Assembly: GCF_002973535.1 (NCBI RefSeq)
Contig: NZ_PVEP01000001.1
Location: forward strand, 496,001 to 560,000
Length of the DNA: 64,000 nucleotides
Direction: 5' to 3'
From: Albidovulum denitrificans
Lineage (GTDB): Bacteria; Pseudomonadota; Alphaproteobacteria; Rhodobacterales; Rhodobacteraceae
Shown one piece after another: positions 1 to 9,136 of the stretch; the stretch's first letter is position 1; the number at the start of each line of letters is the position of its first letter. The position numbers and the translations under genes were made by a program. Below the pieces are notes generated by a model. The model was not told the origin of the DNA, made no database searches, and worked only from the letters and a program-made list of their open reading frames with translations.

Positions 1-510
1 GATATTTCCGCGCTGACCCCGCAGGACCGCGTCGGCAAGGGCATGGGCTTTGTCCCGCAGGTCAACAACGTCTTCCCGTCCATGTCGGTCGAGGAAAACC
101 TTGAAATGGGCGCCTTCATCCGGCGCGACGATTTCGGCAAGACCATGGAGCAGGTCTATGACCTGTTCCCGATCCTGAAGGAAAAGCGCCGCCAGCCCGC
201 GGGCGAGCTGTCGGGCGGCCAGCGCCAGCAGGTCGCGGTGGGCCGCGCGCTGATGACCCAGCCAAAGCTTCTGATGCTGGACGAACCCACCGCCGGCGTC
301 TCCCCCATCGTCATGGATGAGCTTTTCGACCGCATCATCGAGGTGGCCCGCACCGGCATCTCCATCCTGATGGTCGAACAGAACGCAAGGCAGGCGCTTG
401 AGATCGCCGACAAGGGCTATGTCCTCGTCCAGGGCGCCAACAAATACACGGATACCGGGGAAGCGCTCTTGGCCGACCCCGAGGTCCGCCGCACCTTCCT
501 GGGGGGGTGA
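1..510 (+). CDS. livF: Branched-chain amino acid-type ABC transporter ATP-binding protein (LivF), 5' truncated by window edge
   Basis: The reading frame is open from the first base, so the 5' end, including Walker A, lies outside the window; 169 residues are visible. They include the Q-loop glutamine (visible residue 20), the signature LSGGQ (about 70-74) and a Walker B block LLMLDEP (about 90-96). The H-loop region reads MVEQN, the usual LivF form without the switch histidine. LivF hydrolyses ATP on the cytoplasmic side of an amino acid importer. The genes for two LivH/LivM-type permeases follow on the same strand, so this is the end of the ATPase part of a liv-type operon. The substrate cannot be told from sequence; amides, urea or other amino acids are possible. 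Confidence 0.93.
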   Translation, partial: DISALTPQDRVGKGMGFVPQVNNVFPSMSVEENLEMGAFIRRDDFGKTMEQVYDLFPILKEKRRQPAGELSGGQRQQVAVGRALMTQPKLLMLDEPTAGVSPIVMDELFDRIIEVARTGISILMVEQNARQALEIADKGYVLVQGANKYTDTGEALLADPEVRRTFLGG

Positions 511-511
511 G

Positions 512-1030
512 ATGAGTGGGTTTTTTCCTTCGGCGGTCCTTCTCGCCCTGCTGGCCGCGGCGCCTGCCCCGGCGCAGGAGCTTGAGATCTGCACCTGGCG
601 TCAGGTGATCCTCGGGCAGGCGCGGGACATTCCCCGGCGGGTCGATCTGGTCACCGTGATCTACCGGGCGCCCGAGGGCAGCCCCTGGGCCGGGTCGGGC
701 TTTGCCGAGGGGTCTTCCGTCGGCGATCTGGTCGTCTTTGCCTCTGATGAGATTCCGCTGGGCGAAACCATCGAAGACGGCCGGCTTTCCGCCCTGCCCT
801 TCGATCGGGATCGAATCGCCGGGCCGATCCGGGTTCTTGACGATGCAGCCATGCAGATGGGCGCCATGGGGGATGAGGGCATGATGGTCTCGCTCGGCGG
901 CCGGACCAGCAAGGTCGGGAAGCCCGACGTTTTCTCCGACACGTTCGAACCGGACGGTGCGCGGCTTTACGTCACCGGCGGCCTGGGAATTCAGCTCGAT
1001 TACAAGGGAAGCTGCCAATGGCTCGACTGA
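512..1030 (+). CDS. Small secreted protein of unknown function inside the liv operon
   Basis: This 172-residue protein starts one base after the livF stop. It begins with a clear signal peptide (hydrophobic residues about 8-17, then an APAPAQ cleavage region around residue 21). The mature part has two cysteines, near its start (ELEICTW) and near its end (GSCQW), which could form a disulfide. I recognise no domain. Its place between the ATPase and permease genes suggests co-transcription with the transporter, perhaps as a periplasmic accessory, but that is inference from position only. Codon use matches the neighbours. Confidence 0.75.
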   Translation: MSGFFPSAVLLALLAAAPAPAQELEICTWRQVILGQARDIPRRVDLVTVIYRAPEGSPWAGSGFAEGSSVGDLVVFASDEIPLGETIEDGRLSALPFDRDRIAGPIRVLDDAAMQMGAMGDEGMMVSLGGRTSKVGKPDVFSDTFEPDGARLYVTGGLGIQLDYKGSCQWLD

Positions 1031-1076
1031 CCCGCCCGCAATCCCGTCCCGACCCAGAAGCGGAGTTTCAGATCTG

Positions 1077-2087
1077 ATGGACCTTCTCAACGCGCTCGTC
1101 ACGCTTCTGAACTTCGTCGTGATCCCGGCGGCCTCCTACGGGGCGCAGCTGGCCCTTGGCGCGCTTGGCGTCACGCTGATCTACGGCATCCTGCGCTTTT
1201 CCAACTTCGCGCATGGCGACACGATGGCCTTCGGGACCGCGATGGTGATCCTCTTCACATGGTGGTTGCAGGGCATGGGCGTCCACCTTGGCCCCCTGCC
1301 GACCGCCCTTCTCGCCCTGCCCTTCGGGATCGCGGTGACCGCCGCGCTGGTCCTGTTCACCGACCGCGCCGTCTATCGCTTCTACCGACGACAGAAGGCG
1401 GCGCCGGTGATCCTTGTCATCGTCTCCATGGGCGTGATGTTCATCATGAACGGCGTCACCCGTTTCATCATCGGGGTGGAAGAGATCCGGTTCGAGGATG
1501 GTGAGCGGTTCGTCATCACGGCGGGCGAGTTCAAGAAGATGACGGGCCTGGCCGAAGGGCTGGCCTTCCGGTCCACCCAGGCCATCACCATCGTCACCGC
1601 GATCATCGTCGTGGCGGCGCTGTTCTGGTTCCTGAACCGCACCCGCACGGGCAAGTCGATGCGGGCCTTTTCGGATAATGAGGATCTGGCGCTTCTGTCG
1701 GGCATCAACCCCGAACGGGTCGTCGCCGTGACATGGATCATCGCGGCGGGCCTCGCCACCATCGCGGGCACGCTTTACGGGTTGGACAAGGCGTTCAAGG
1801 CCTTCAACTACTTTCAGCTTCTGCTGCCGATCTTCGCCTCCGCCATCGTCGGTGGCCTTGGCAGCCCGCTTGGCGCCATCGCGGGCGGCTTCCTTGTGGC
1901 CTTTTCCGAAGTCGGCTTCACCTATGCGTGGAAGAAGGTCGCGACCTATGTCCTGCCCGACAGCCTGGCCCCGGACAGCCTGTTGCAGCTGATGTCCACC
2001 GATTACAAGTTCGCGGTCTCCTTCGCGATCCTGATCATCGTCCTTCTGTTCAAGCCCACAGGCCTCTTCCAGGGGAAATCGGTATGA
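1077..2087 (+). CDS. livH: Branched-chain amino acid-type ABC transporter permease LivH
   Basis: A 336-residue, very hydrophobic protein with about eight membrane segments. It shows the LivH-type features LIYGILRFSNFAHGD near the N-terminus and a glycine-rich VGGLGSPLGAIAGG block in the C-terminal third, part of the permease-ATPase interface region. The frame is open further upstream, but ATG at 1077 is the start that gives a normal LivH N-terminus. The stop overlaps the livM start (ATGA), so the two permease subunits are probably translationally coupled. It should form the inner-membrane channel with LivM and the LivF/LivG ATPases. Confidence 0.92.
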   Translation: MDLLNALVTLLNFVVIPAASYGAQLALGALGVTLIYGILRFSNFAHGDTMAFGTAMVILFTWWLQGMGVHLGPLPTALLALPFGIAVTAALVLFTDRAVYRFYRRQKAAPVILVIVSMGVMFIMNGVTRFIIGVEEIRFEDGERFVITAGEFKKMTGLAEGLAFRSTQAITIVTAIIVVAALFWFLNRTRTGKSMRAFSDNEDLALLSGINPERVVAVTWIIAAGLATIAGTLYGLDKAFKAFNYFQLLLPIFASAIVGGLGSPLGAIAGGFLVAFSEVGFTYAWKKVATYVLPDSLAPDSLLQLMSTDYKFAVSFAILIIVLLFKPTGLFQGKSV

Positions 2088-3406
2088 GCAATCAGCTGCG
2101 CAACATCCTTCTTTTCGGCTTTGTCGGGCTTTTGATCGTGCTGGAAGGCACGACGACGATGGGCGGTCTTTTCGGCGGCAGTTGGAACACCGCGCTCGGC
2201 ATCCTGAACATGGGGCTGATCTCTGCCATCCTCGCGCTTGGCGTGAACATGCAATGGGGCTATGCGGGGCTTTTCAACGTCGGTGTGGTGGGCTTCGTGG
2301 CGCTTGGCGGGCTGGCGCCGGTCCTGATCGCCACCCCGCCGGTGGCGGCTGTGTGGACCGCGGGGGGCGCGTTCCGCATCCTTTTCGCGCTGGCCTTCGG
2401 GGCGGCGGTGATCGGCGCGGCGATTTTCCTCAACAAGCGGATGCGCGGCAAGGCCAGGGCGCTGGCCATGCTTGCGCTCTTGATCGCGGGGTTCTTCCTC
2501 TTCCGCGCCATCTTCGACCCGGCGGTGACCCTTGTCGAAGGCTATCAGCCCGCGACCCATTCCAATATCGGCGGGCTGGGCCTGCCGGTCCTGCTCGCCT
2601 GGCCGGTGGGCGGGCTCTTCGCCGCAGGCGCCGCCTGGATCATCGGCAAGACCGCGCTTGGCCTGCGCTCCGACTACCTCGCCATCGCGACGCTGGGGAT
2701 TGCCGAAATCATCATCGCGGTGATGAAGAACGAGGACTGGCTGGCGCGCGGCGTGAAGAACGTGATCGGCATCCCGCGCCCGGTCCCCTATGAGGTCGAC
2801 CTGCAACAAAGCGCGGGGTTCGTCGAGTTCGCGGAGCGCTTCGGCTCCGATCCCGTCACCGCCTCGACCGTGGTGGTAAAGCTGCTTTACGCGCTTCTTT
2901 TCGTCGCGGTGCTGGCGATCATCATGTGGGCGGCGCAGCTGGCGCTGAACTCCCCCTGGGGCCGGATGATGCGCGCCATCCGCGACAATGAGACGGCGGC
3001 AGAGGCGATGGGCAAGAACGTCACCCGCCGCCACCTTCAGATCTTCATCATCGGGTCCGCCATCTGCGGCCTTGCGGGTGCGATGATCGTGACGCTCGAC
3101 AGCCAGCTGACACCCGGCACCTACAACCCGCTGCGCTTCACCTTCCTTGTCTGGGTCATGGTGATCGTCGGCGGATCGGGCAACAACTGGGGCGCGATCC
3201 TGGGCGGGTTCCTGATCTGGTTCCTGTGGATCAAGGTCGAACCCTGGGGCAACCAGCTGATGCAGCTTGTGACCTACGGCATGGCCGACGGCGCGCTGAA
3301 ACGGCACCTTCTGGACAGCGCCGCGCATATGCGCCTGCTGACGATGGGGCTGGTGCTGCTTCTGGTGCTGCGGTTCAGCCCACGGGGCCTTATTCCCGAG
3401 AAGTAA
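2084..3406 (+). CDS. livM: Branched-chain amino acid-type ABC transporter permease LivM
   Basis: The 440-residue second permease of the importer. It starts at ATG 2084, overlapping the livH stop by four bases. Family features are LGLRSDYLAIATLGIAEII and, near the C-terminus, VMVIVGGSGNNWGAILGG. It is longer than many LivM proteins because of an extra hydrophobic loop region around residues 85-170. The 3' end overlaps the convergent ArnT-like gene by 17 bp (3390-3406). No hairpin terminator is visible at the junction. Confidence 0.92.
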   Translation: MSNQLRNILLFGFVGLLIVLEGTTTMGGLFGGSWNTALGILNMGLISAILALGVNMQWGYAGLFNVGVVGFVALGGLAPVLIATPPVAAVWTAGGAFRILFALAFGAAVIGAAIFLNKRMRGKARALAMLALLIAGFFLFRAIFDPAVTLVEGYQPATHSNIGGLGLPVLLAWPVGGLFAAGAAWIIGKTALGLRSDYLAIATLGIAEIIIAVMKNEDWLARGVKNVIGIPRPVPYEVDLQQSAGFVEFAERFGSDPVTASTVVVKLLYALLFVAVLAIIMWAAQLALNSPWGRMMRAIRDNETAAEAMGKNVTRRHLQIFIIGSAICGLAGAMIVTLDSQLTPGTYNPLRFTFLVWVMVIVGGSGNNWGAILGGFLIWFLWIKVEPWGNQLMQLVTYGMADGALKRHLLDSAAHMRLLTMGLVLLLVLRFSPRGLIPEK

Positions 3407-4970
3407 GGGCCGAGGCGGGCCAGAAGCCGTACTCGATGCGGTTGTAACGCTCTGTTTCCGCCGGGGCGATGTCCAGCGCCTTGACCGGGCCAAAGATCAA
3501 CCCGTCGGGATGGGCGCTGGCCCAGTCCGTCAGCGCCGCCGCATCGGCGGGCGTGGCAACCGGCGCCGTCAACCGCGCGGCAAAGTTGAATTCGGCGTTA
3601 TAGGGCATGCCGGTGACCGCCAGCCCGCCGGCCTCTGCCGCCGACAGCCGCGCGGCGATGGCGCGGCCGTCATAGCCACCGCGCAACCCCGTCGCCGCGA
3701 TCAGCGCGTGTAGCGCCACGACAAGCCCGATACCGGCCACCGCGAAACCGCCCATGCCGGGCGTGATCCAGCTGATCGCCGCCAGCACGAAGGCCAGAAG
3801 CGCCACGCCGAAGACCGCGATCCGTGGCACCAGAAGGCCCGCATCGCCGCTGGCCGGGATCAGGCCCACCGCATAACCGATCAGGGCAAGGCCCAGCACG
3901 ATCAGCGCGGCGGGCGCGTATTGGCGGGCGTGGATCTGCAACCGCTCCATCCCGAAGGAGCGGGCGAAAAGCAGCGCCATGGCGGGGTATTCCGGCAAAA
4001 GGTAATGCGCCTGCTTGCCGGAGATGAGCGAGAACAACACCAGCCCCGACAGCGCCCAGATCAGGCAAAGCCTTGCGGGCCGGCTGTCACGCACTGCGGC
4101 CACCAGCGCGGGCCAGACGGCAAGCGACCAGCCCCAGGGGAAGAGCAGCACCGGCAGCAGCGCCGCCAGGAACCAGATGGGCCGGTCATGCGCCATCCCG
4201 CCAGCGACCCGCGCGGCGGACTGGGTCCAGAGAAGCTCCTCCCGATAGGCGGGTGTCCCGCCGATGACGGCAGGCACCAGCCAGACGGCGACCAGCACCA
4301 ACCCGACCACCAGCGACAAAAGCCCGCCTTTCGCCATCGCCCCCACGCTGGGCGGGTTCGGCGCCCAGAAGCGCAGCGTCAGGAACGGAACAGCCAGGTG
4401 GACAAGGATCACCGGCCCCTTGGCATAGGTCCCAAGCGCCAGGAACAGCCCGAACAGCGCCCAGTCGATCATCCGGTCGGCGCCCAGCCCGATCCGCCAC
4501 AGCGCCCAGATGCCCCCCAGCACCGCGACCGTCAGCATGCTGTCGAACATCGTCGCGCTGCCATAGATGGCAAAGACCGAAAATCCCGCCATCGCCAGCG
4601 CCGCGCGCCCGCCGACACCCCGGTCGATGGGCCAGAACATCCGCGCCAGCGCCCCCGTCACCCCCACCGCGACCAGCGCGAAGGCGGGCGCCACCAGCCG
4701 GGCGGCAAATTCGTTCACCCCCGTCCCCAGCCAGACAAGGTTGATAAGCCAGAAAAGAAGCGGCGGCTTGTGGGTGTAAAGGTCGAAGTTCCGCGTCAGA
4801 TGCGCCAGATCGCCGGTCAGGTGCATCTCCCACGCGACGTCGAGATAGCGCGTCTCGTCAATCGGCAGCAGCGGAACGGAAACGATGTGAAGCAACACGA
4901 GAAGTGCGAAGACGACAAGCGTCAGGGGCAATGCGATACGAATCGAACCGTCCTCCCAGGGAACCGTCAC
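3390..4970 (-). CDS. ArnT-like membrane glycosyltransferase (GT39/GT83 type)
   Basis: A 526-residue polytopic membrane protein of the ArnT/dolichyl-mannosyltransferase superfamily. Residues about 36-75 contain the acidic DETRYLDVAWEM motif in the first periplasmic loop, followed by THKPPLLFWL, as in 4-amino-4-deoxy-L-arabinose transferases. About 12 hydrophobic segments follow. Such enzymes move a sugar from an undecaprenyl carrier to lipid A or to proteins on the periplasmic side. No L-Ara4N synthesis genes lie nearby, so the sugar is unknown. The longest start is GTG at 4970. Its 3' end overlaps livM. Confidence 0.85.
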   Translation of the reverse strand: MTVPWEDGSIRIALPLTLVVFALLVLLHIVSVPLLPIDETRYLDVAWEMHLTGDLAHLTRNFDLYTHKPPLLFWLINLVWLGTGVNEFAARLVAPAFALVAVGVTGALARMFWPIDRGVGGRAALAMAGFSVFAIYGSATMFDSMLTVAVLGGIWALWRIGLGADRMIDWALFGLFLALGTYAKGPVILVHLAVPFLTLRFWAPNPPSVGAMAKGGLLSLVVGLVLVAVWLVPAVIGGTPAYREELLWTQSAARVAGGMAHDRPIWFLAALLPVLLFPWGWSLAVWPALVAAVRDSRPARLCLIWALSGLVLFSLISGKQAHYLLPEYPAMALLFARSFGMERLQIHARQYAPAALIVLGLALIGYAVGLIPASGDAGLLVPRIAVFGVALLAFVLAAISWITPGMGGFAVAGIGLVVALHALIAATGLRGGYDGRAIAARLSAAEAGGLAVTGMPYNAEFNFAARLTAPVATPADAAALTDWASAHPDGLIFGPVKALDIAPAETERYNRIEYGFWPASALTSRE

Positions 4971-5181
4971 GGGGTTGGACCCGTGCTACCCGATCGGCTT
5001 GGCCGGGTCCACGTTTCGCACCGCCCCCGGCCCGCGCGGCGCGGCGCATTTCACGACAATTGCGCTGGGTCACCGCCCAAAAGCGACATCATCTGTCGAA
5101 AACCGATGCTCACCCACCCGCAGCCTTTGTAAACATCGGCGCGAAACAGATGCCCGAACAAGGCGCAGCCGGAGGTCACTT

Positions 5182-7605
5182 ATGAAATCGCATGCACAGG
5201 TCGTCGTCATCGGGGGCGGCGTCGTCGGATGCTCCGTCCTCTACCACCTGACGAAATACGGCTGGAAAGACGTGATGCTGATCGAACGCTCGGTCCTTAC
5301 CTCCGGCTCCACCTGGCACGCGGCGGGCGGGTTCCACACGCTGAACGGCGACACCAACATGGCCGCGCTTCAGGGCTACACGATCGGGCTTTACAAGGAG
5401 CTTGAGGCGATCACCGGCATGAATTGCGGGTTGCACCACGTCGGCGGCATCACGCTGGCCGACAATCAGGCCCGGTTCGAGATGCTGAAGGCCGAACGCG
5501 CCAAGCACCGCTACATGGGCCTGCATACCGAGGTGCTTGGCCCCGATGAGATCCGCGATTTCACCTATGGTCAGGTCAACCTCGACGGCATCATCGGCGC
5601 GCTTTACGATCCGCTGGACGGCCATCTCGACCCGTCCGGCACCACGCAGGCCTATGCCAAGGCGGCCAGGATGGGCGGCGCGGAGATCGTCGAACACAAC
5701 CGCGTGCTGGAAACCAACCCCCGCCCCGACGGCACATGGGATGTGGTGACCGAACAGGGGACCGTCCACGCCGAACATATCGTCAACGCCGGCGGTCTCT
5801 GGGCGCGCGAGGTGGGCGCGATGGCGGGCGTCTACCTGCCGCTTCTGCCGATGGCGCACCAGTACCTTGTCACCGATGACGTGCCGGAGATCGTTGAGAT
5901 CCTGAAATCCGGCAAGGAATTCCCGCATGTCATGGACCCCGGCGGCGAAAGCTATCTGCGCCAGGAGGGCCGTGGCTTCTGCATCGGCTTTTACGAAAAA
6001 CCGTGTGAGCCTTGGGCCGTCGATGGCACGCCCTGGACTTTCGGCCACGAACTGCTGCCCGATGAGCTGGACAAGATCGAGGACAGCGTCACCTTCGCCT
6101 ATGCCCGCTTCCCCGCGCTGCAAAAGGCGGGCGTGAAAAGCGTGATCCACGGCCCCTTCACCTTTGCCCCCGACGGCAACCCGCTGATGGGTCCGGTGCC
6201 GGGCCTGCGCAACTACTGGTCGGCCTGCGCGGTCATGGCCGGGTTCAGCCAGGGCGGCGGCATGGGCAAGTCGCTGGCGGAATGGATGATCCATGGCGAG
6301 ACAGAGGTCGACCCGCGCGGCTTTGACGTCGCGCGCTTCGGCAAGTGGACCAGCCCCGGCTACACCGTCCCGAAGGTGATCGAGAACTACCAGATGCGGT
6401 TCTCGGTCAGCTACCCGAACGAGGAACGCCCCGCCGCCCGCCCCTTCCGCACCACGCCGATGTACGACATCTTCGACGGCATGGGCGCGGTCTGGGGCCA
6501 ACAATACGGACTTGAGGTCGCGAACTACTTCGCCCTGCCGGGCGAGTCGCGCTATGAAACGCCCTCCTTCAAACGCTCGAACGCATGGGAGGCGACGGCG
6601 CGTGAGGTCCGCGCGGTGCGCGAGGCGGTCGGCATCAACGAGGTGCAGAACTTCGGCAAGTTCCGCGTGACGGGGCCGAATGCACGCGCCTGGCTCGACC
6701 GGATCATGGCGGGCGCGATCCCGAAGCCGGGGCGGCTGTCGCTGACCCCGATGCTTAGCCCTAAGGGCAAGATCATCGGCGATTTCACCGTCACCTGCCT
6801 CAGCGAGACGGAATTCCGCATCACCGGCAGCTACGGCGCGCAGGATCAGCACCTGCGCTGGTTCGAGGCCAACCTTGACGATGGCGTGACCGTCGAAAAC
6901 CTCTCTGACCGGATCACCGGCTTTCAGATCGCAGGCCCCCGCGCCCGCGACCTTCTGGCCAGCGTCACCCGCGCAGACGTTTCCGCTGAGGCGTTCAAGT
7001 TCATGGATGCGAAACAGATCACGGTCGGGATGGTCGATTGTCTCGTCCAGCGCGTCAGTTACACCGGCGATCTTGGGTATGAGATCTATTGCGACTTCAT
7101 GAAGCAGCGCGCGCTCTGGAACGCGCTCTGGCCCGCCGGGCAGGAGTTCGGCCTGAAACCCTTCGGGATGCGGGCGATGATGTCGCTGCGTCTGGACAAG
7201 CTCTTCGGGTCCTGGGCGCGGGAATTCAGCCCCGACTACTTCCCCGGCGAAACCGGCATCGACCGCTTCATCCGCTGGAACAAGGCGGCCGACTGGATCG
7301 GCAAGGCGCCCGCGATGAAGGAAAAGGCCGAAGGCCCGGCGCGCGTCAGCTGCGCCTTCGTCGTCGATGCGACGGACGCCGATGTGGTCGCCTATGAGCC
7401 GATCTGGATCGGTGACAAGGTCGTGGGCTTCTGCACCTCGGGCGGGTATTCGCACTGGACCGGCAAGTCCATCGCCATGGGCTTCCTGCCCGCCGACCTG
7501 GCCGACACCCGCGATGTGGAGATCGAGATCCTTGGCGAACGGCGCAAGGCGACGCGGATCGACGGCCCGCTTTGGGACGCCGACGGGGCGCGGATGCGGG
7601 GCTGA
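5182..7605 (+). CDS. FAD-dependent dimethylglycine/sarcosine dehydrogenase-type protein with GcvT domain
   Basis: An 807-residue two-part protein. The N-terminal half is a DAO-type FAD oxidoreductase: a GGGVVG nucleotide-binding loop at residues 11-16 and the motif STWHAAG with His46, which in dimethylglycine dehydrogenases carries covalently bound FAD. The C-terminal half (from about residue 430) resembles the aminomethyltransferase/GcvT fold, which binds tetrahydrofolate. The expected reaction is oxidative N-demethylation of a methylated amine, with the one-carbon unit passed to folate. ATG 5182 is preceded by GGAGGT at 5171. The frame is open upstream, but that part is not protein-like. 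The true substrate is not fixed by sequence. It stands alone, with no sox or gcv genes beside it. Confidence 0.88.
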   Translation: MKSHAQVVVIGGGVVGCSVLYHLTKYGWKDVMLIERSVLTSGSTWHAAGGFHTLNGDTNMAALQGYTIGLYKELEAITGMNCGLHHVGGITLADNQARFEMLKAERAKHRYMGLHTEVLGPDEIRDFTYGQVNLDGIIGALYDPLDGHLDPSGTTQAYAKAARMGGAEIVEHNRVLETNPRPDGTWDVVTEQGTVHAEHIVNAGGLWAREVGAMAGVYLPLLPMAHQYLVTDDVPEIVEILKSGKEFPHVMDPGGESYLRQEGRGFCIGFYEKPCEPWAVDGTPWTFGHELLPDELDKIEDSVTFAYARFPALQKAGVKSVIHGPFTFAPDGNPLMGPVPGLRNYWSACAVMAGFSQGGGMGKSLAEWMIHGETEVDPRGFDVARFGKWTSPGYTVPKVIENYQMRFSVSYPNEERPAARPFRTTPMYDIFDGMGAVWGQQYGLEVANYFALPGESRYETPSFKRSNAWEATAREVRAVREAVGINEVQNFGKFRVTGPNARAWLDRIMAGAIPKPGRLSLTPMLSPKGKIIGDFTVTCLSETEFRITGSYGAQDQHLRWFEANLDDGVTVENLSDRITGFQIAGPRARDLLASVTRADVSAEAFKFMDAKQITVGMVDCLVQRVSYTGDLGYEIYCDFMKQRALWNALWPAGQEFGLKPFGMRAMMSLRLDKLFGSWAREFSPDYFPGETGIDRFIRWNKAADWIGKAPAMKEKAEGPARVSCAFVVDATDADVVAYEPIWIGDKVVGFCTSGGYSHWTGKSIAMGFLPADLADTRDVEIEILGERRKATRIDGPLWDADGARMRG

Positions 7606-7680
7606 TCCCGGCCCCTTGCCGGAAAGCGGGGGGCGGAGGATACTGGCGGGGCAGACCCGTCAGGCAGAAAGACCCGTGAT

Positions 7681-8277
7681 ATGGAAGAGGTGCTGATCCT
7701 CATCCCCGCCGCCGGGGCATCGTCCCGGATGCGGGGGGCGGACAAGCTGATGCAGGATGTGGGCGGCGAACCGGCGCTGCGCCGGGCCGCCCGGATCGCG
7801 CGCGCAACCGGCGCGCGGGTCGTGGTGACGCTGCCCGAGGGCGGCCCCCACGCCACCGCCCGGCGCGCGGGCCTTCAGGGCCTTGACGTGCAGGCGATCA
7901 CGGTGGCCGACGCGCATGAAGGGATGGCGGCCTCGCTGCGCGCGGGCGTCGCCTGGGCGCAGTCCGTGCCGGGGCTGATGGTGATGCTGCCCGACATGCC
8001 GGGCATCGGGACCGAGGACCTGACCACCCTTCTCGCGGCCTTCGACACCGACCCCACGCGGCCCGTCCGCGCGGCAGCCGAGGACGGGACACCCGGCCAC
8101 CCGGTCATCTTCCCGCGCCGCCTTTACCCCGAAATCGCTGTCCTGACCGGCGATGTCGGCGGGCGCGCGCTTTTGCAAGGGGAAGAGGTGCGCGTGGTCA
8201 TGCGCCCTGGCCAGCGCGCGATATGCGATCTGGACTCGCCGGAGGATTGGGAGAACTGGCGAGGGGGCGGGGCCTGA
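7681..8277 (+). CDS. MobA/MocA-like NTP transferase (molybdenum cofactor cytidylyltransferase family)
   Basis: A 198-residue nucleotidyltransferase. The N-terminus carries the nucleotide-binding PAAGASSRMRGADKL loop (residues about 9-23), and MLPDMPG (about 102-108) fits the metal-binding aspartate. DGTPGHPVIFP further on is typical of the MocA branch, which attaches CMP (or GMP) to molybdopterin before insertion into hydroxylases. It could also serve xanthine-dehydrogenase maturation, but no such gene is in the window. It ends directly beside the convergent Hint gene. Confidence 0.82.
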   Translation: MEEVLILIPAAGASSRMRGADKLMQDVGGEPALRRAARIARATGARVVVTLPEGGPHATARRAGLQGLDVQAITVADAHEGMAASLRAGVAWAQSVPGLMVMLPDMPGIGTEDLTTLLAAFDTDPTRPVRAAAEDGTPGHPVIFPRRLYPEIAVLTGDVGGRALLQGEEVRVVMRPGQRAICDLDSPEDWENWRGGGA

Positions 8278-8922
8278 TCAGGCCGCCGCGCTCAGCCCCG
8301 CCATATCGGCACAGTGCCGCGCCGGTCCGCCGTAAGAGACAAGCCCCGCCGGGCGCGCAAGTTCCGGGAAGATCGTCAGGATCTCACGCAGCTGGGCCGA
8401 GTGGACACCGGCCAGCGCATCGGCATCGGGCAGGAAGCTTTCGCTCCACGCGCCTTCGGAACAGATCACCTCATGCGCGTCGAACATCAGGTGGTAATAG
8501 ATCACGCCGCCTTGGCCTGCGACGGCAATCCCGTCACGCGCCGTCAGCGAAATCGCAGGGACCAGCACCTCCCCGCCGCCTTCGGGGGCGCGGATCAGCA
8601 TCCGGTGCTGCGGGCTGACGGTCAGGTCGGCCGAGGGCAGCAGCCCGTCCAGTGCACCGGCGGCGATGGTCACGGGGCGCAGTTCGGGAAAGTCGGTCAG
8701 GGTCTCTTCGGTGAATTCGCGCGCGCCGATCCAGCGGATCGGGCGATAGCCGTGATCGCGGGTCAACACGCGGTCGCCGACGCGCAGATCCTCGACCGCG
8801 ACGGCACCGCGATCGGTCGCGATACGGCAGCCCGCGACAAAACAAGGCGTGTAAGGCGCCTTGCCGGTATTTGTTTTCCTACGAATGGTCATCCCCACCG
8901 AACCGTCGCACCCGGAACACAT
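8278..8922 (-). CDS. Hint (hedgehog/intein) domain-containing protein
   Basis: A 214-residue protein. The segment starting CFVAGCRIATDRGAVAVEDL, with GDRVLTRDHGYRPIRWIG after it, is the start of a Hint_2-type module, with Cys as the expected self-processing nucleophile. The C-terminal half holds the histidine-containing HEVICSEGAW block. Start choice: ATG 8922 is preceded by GGTGGAG about 6 nt upstream; ATG 8946 is possible but has no Shine-Dalgarno sequence. Only about 35 residues precede the Hint cysteine, so there is no large extein. A second Hint gene lies 215 bp away on the same strand. The biological role of these short stand-alone Hint proteins is not known to me. Confidence 0.8.
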   Translation of the reverse strand: MCSGCDGSVGMTIRRKTNTGKAPYTPCFVAGCRIATDRGAVAVEDLRVGDRVLTRDHGYRPIRWIGAREFTEETLTDFPELRPVTIAAGALDGLLPSADLTVSPQHRMLIRAPEGGGEVLVPAISLTARDGIAVAGQGGVIYYHLMFDAHEVICSEGAWSESFLPDADALAGVHSAQLREILTIFPELARPAGLVSYGGPARHCADMAGLSAAA

Positions 8923-8940
8923 CACAAACTCCACCAACAG

Positions 8941-8956
8941 TGCCATTTTTATGGCA
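8941..8956. repeat. Perfect inverted repeat in the leader of the first Hint gene
   Basis: TGCCAT-tttt-ATGGCA, a 6-bp perfect inverted repeat, lies 19-34 bp upstream of the preferred start of the Hint gene. A TATAAG hexamer on the minus strand lies a little further upstream and could be part of a promoter. The repeat may be an operator or a small RNA hairpin; nothing more can be said. Confidence 0.3.
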
Positions 8957-9136
8957 GCACGGCGGGTCTTATAGAAAGGAATTCTGGCGCGATTAGGGAT
9001 GCATGAAGGCAGCCGGTGACCGGAAAGTCACAGTGATATGGCGACAGCACAGATTTTTCGGAACTTTACCCCGAATTCACGACTTTTTTGCCCCACCGCC
9101 TTCCCATCCCCCATGCCTGAGAGAATCACCAAACCA

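Noticed and set aside
3921-5132. 403-codon open frame on the plus strand
   Set aside because: Antisense of the ArnT-like gene; the product is charged and repetitive-looking, without hydrophobic core.
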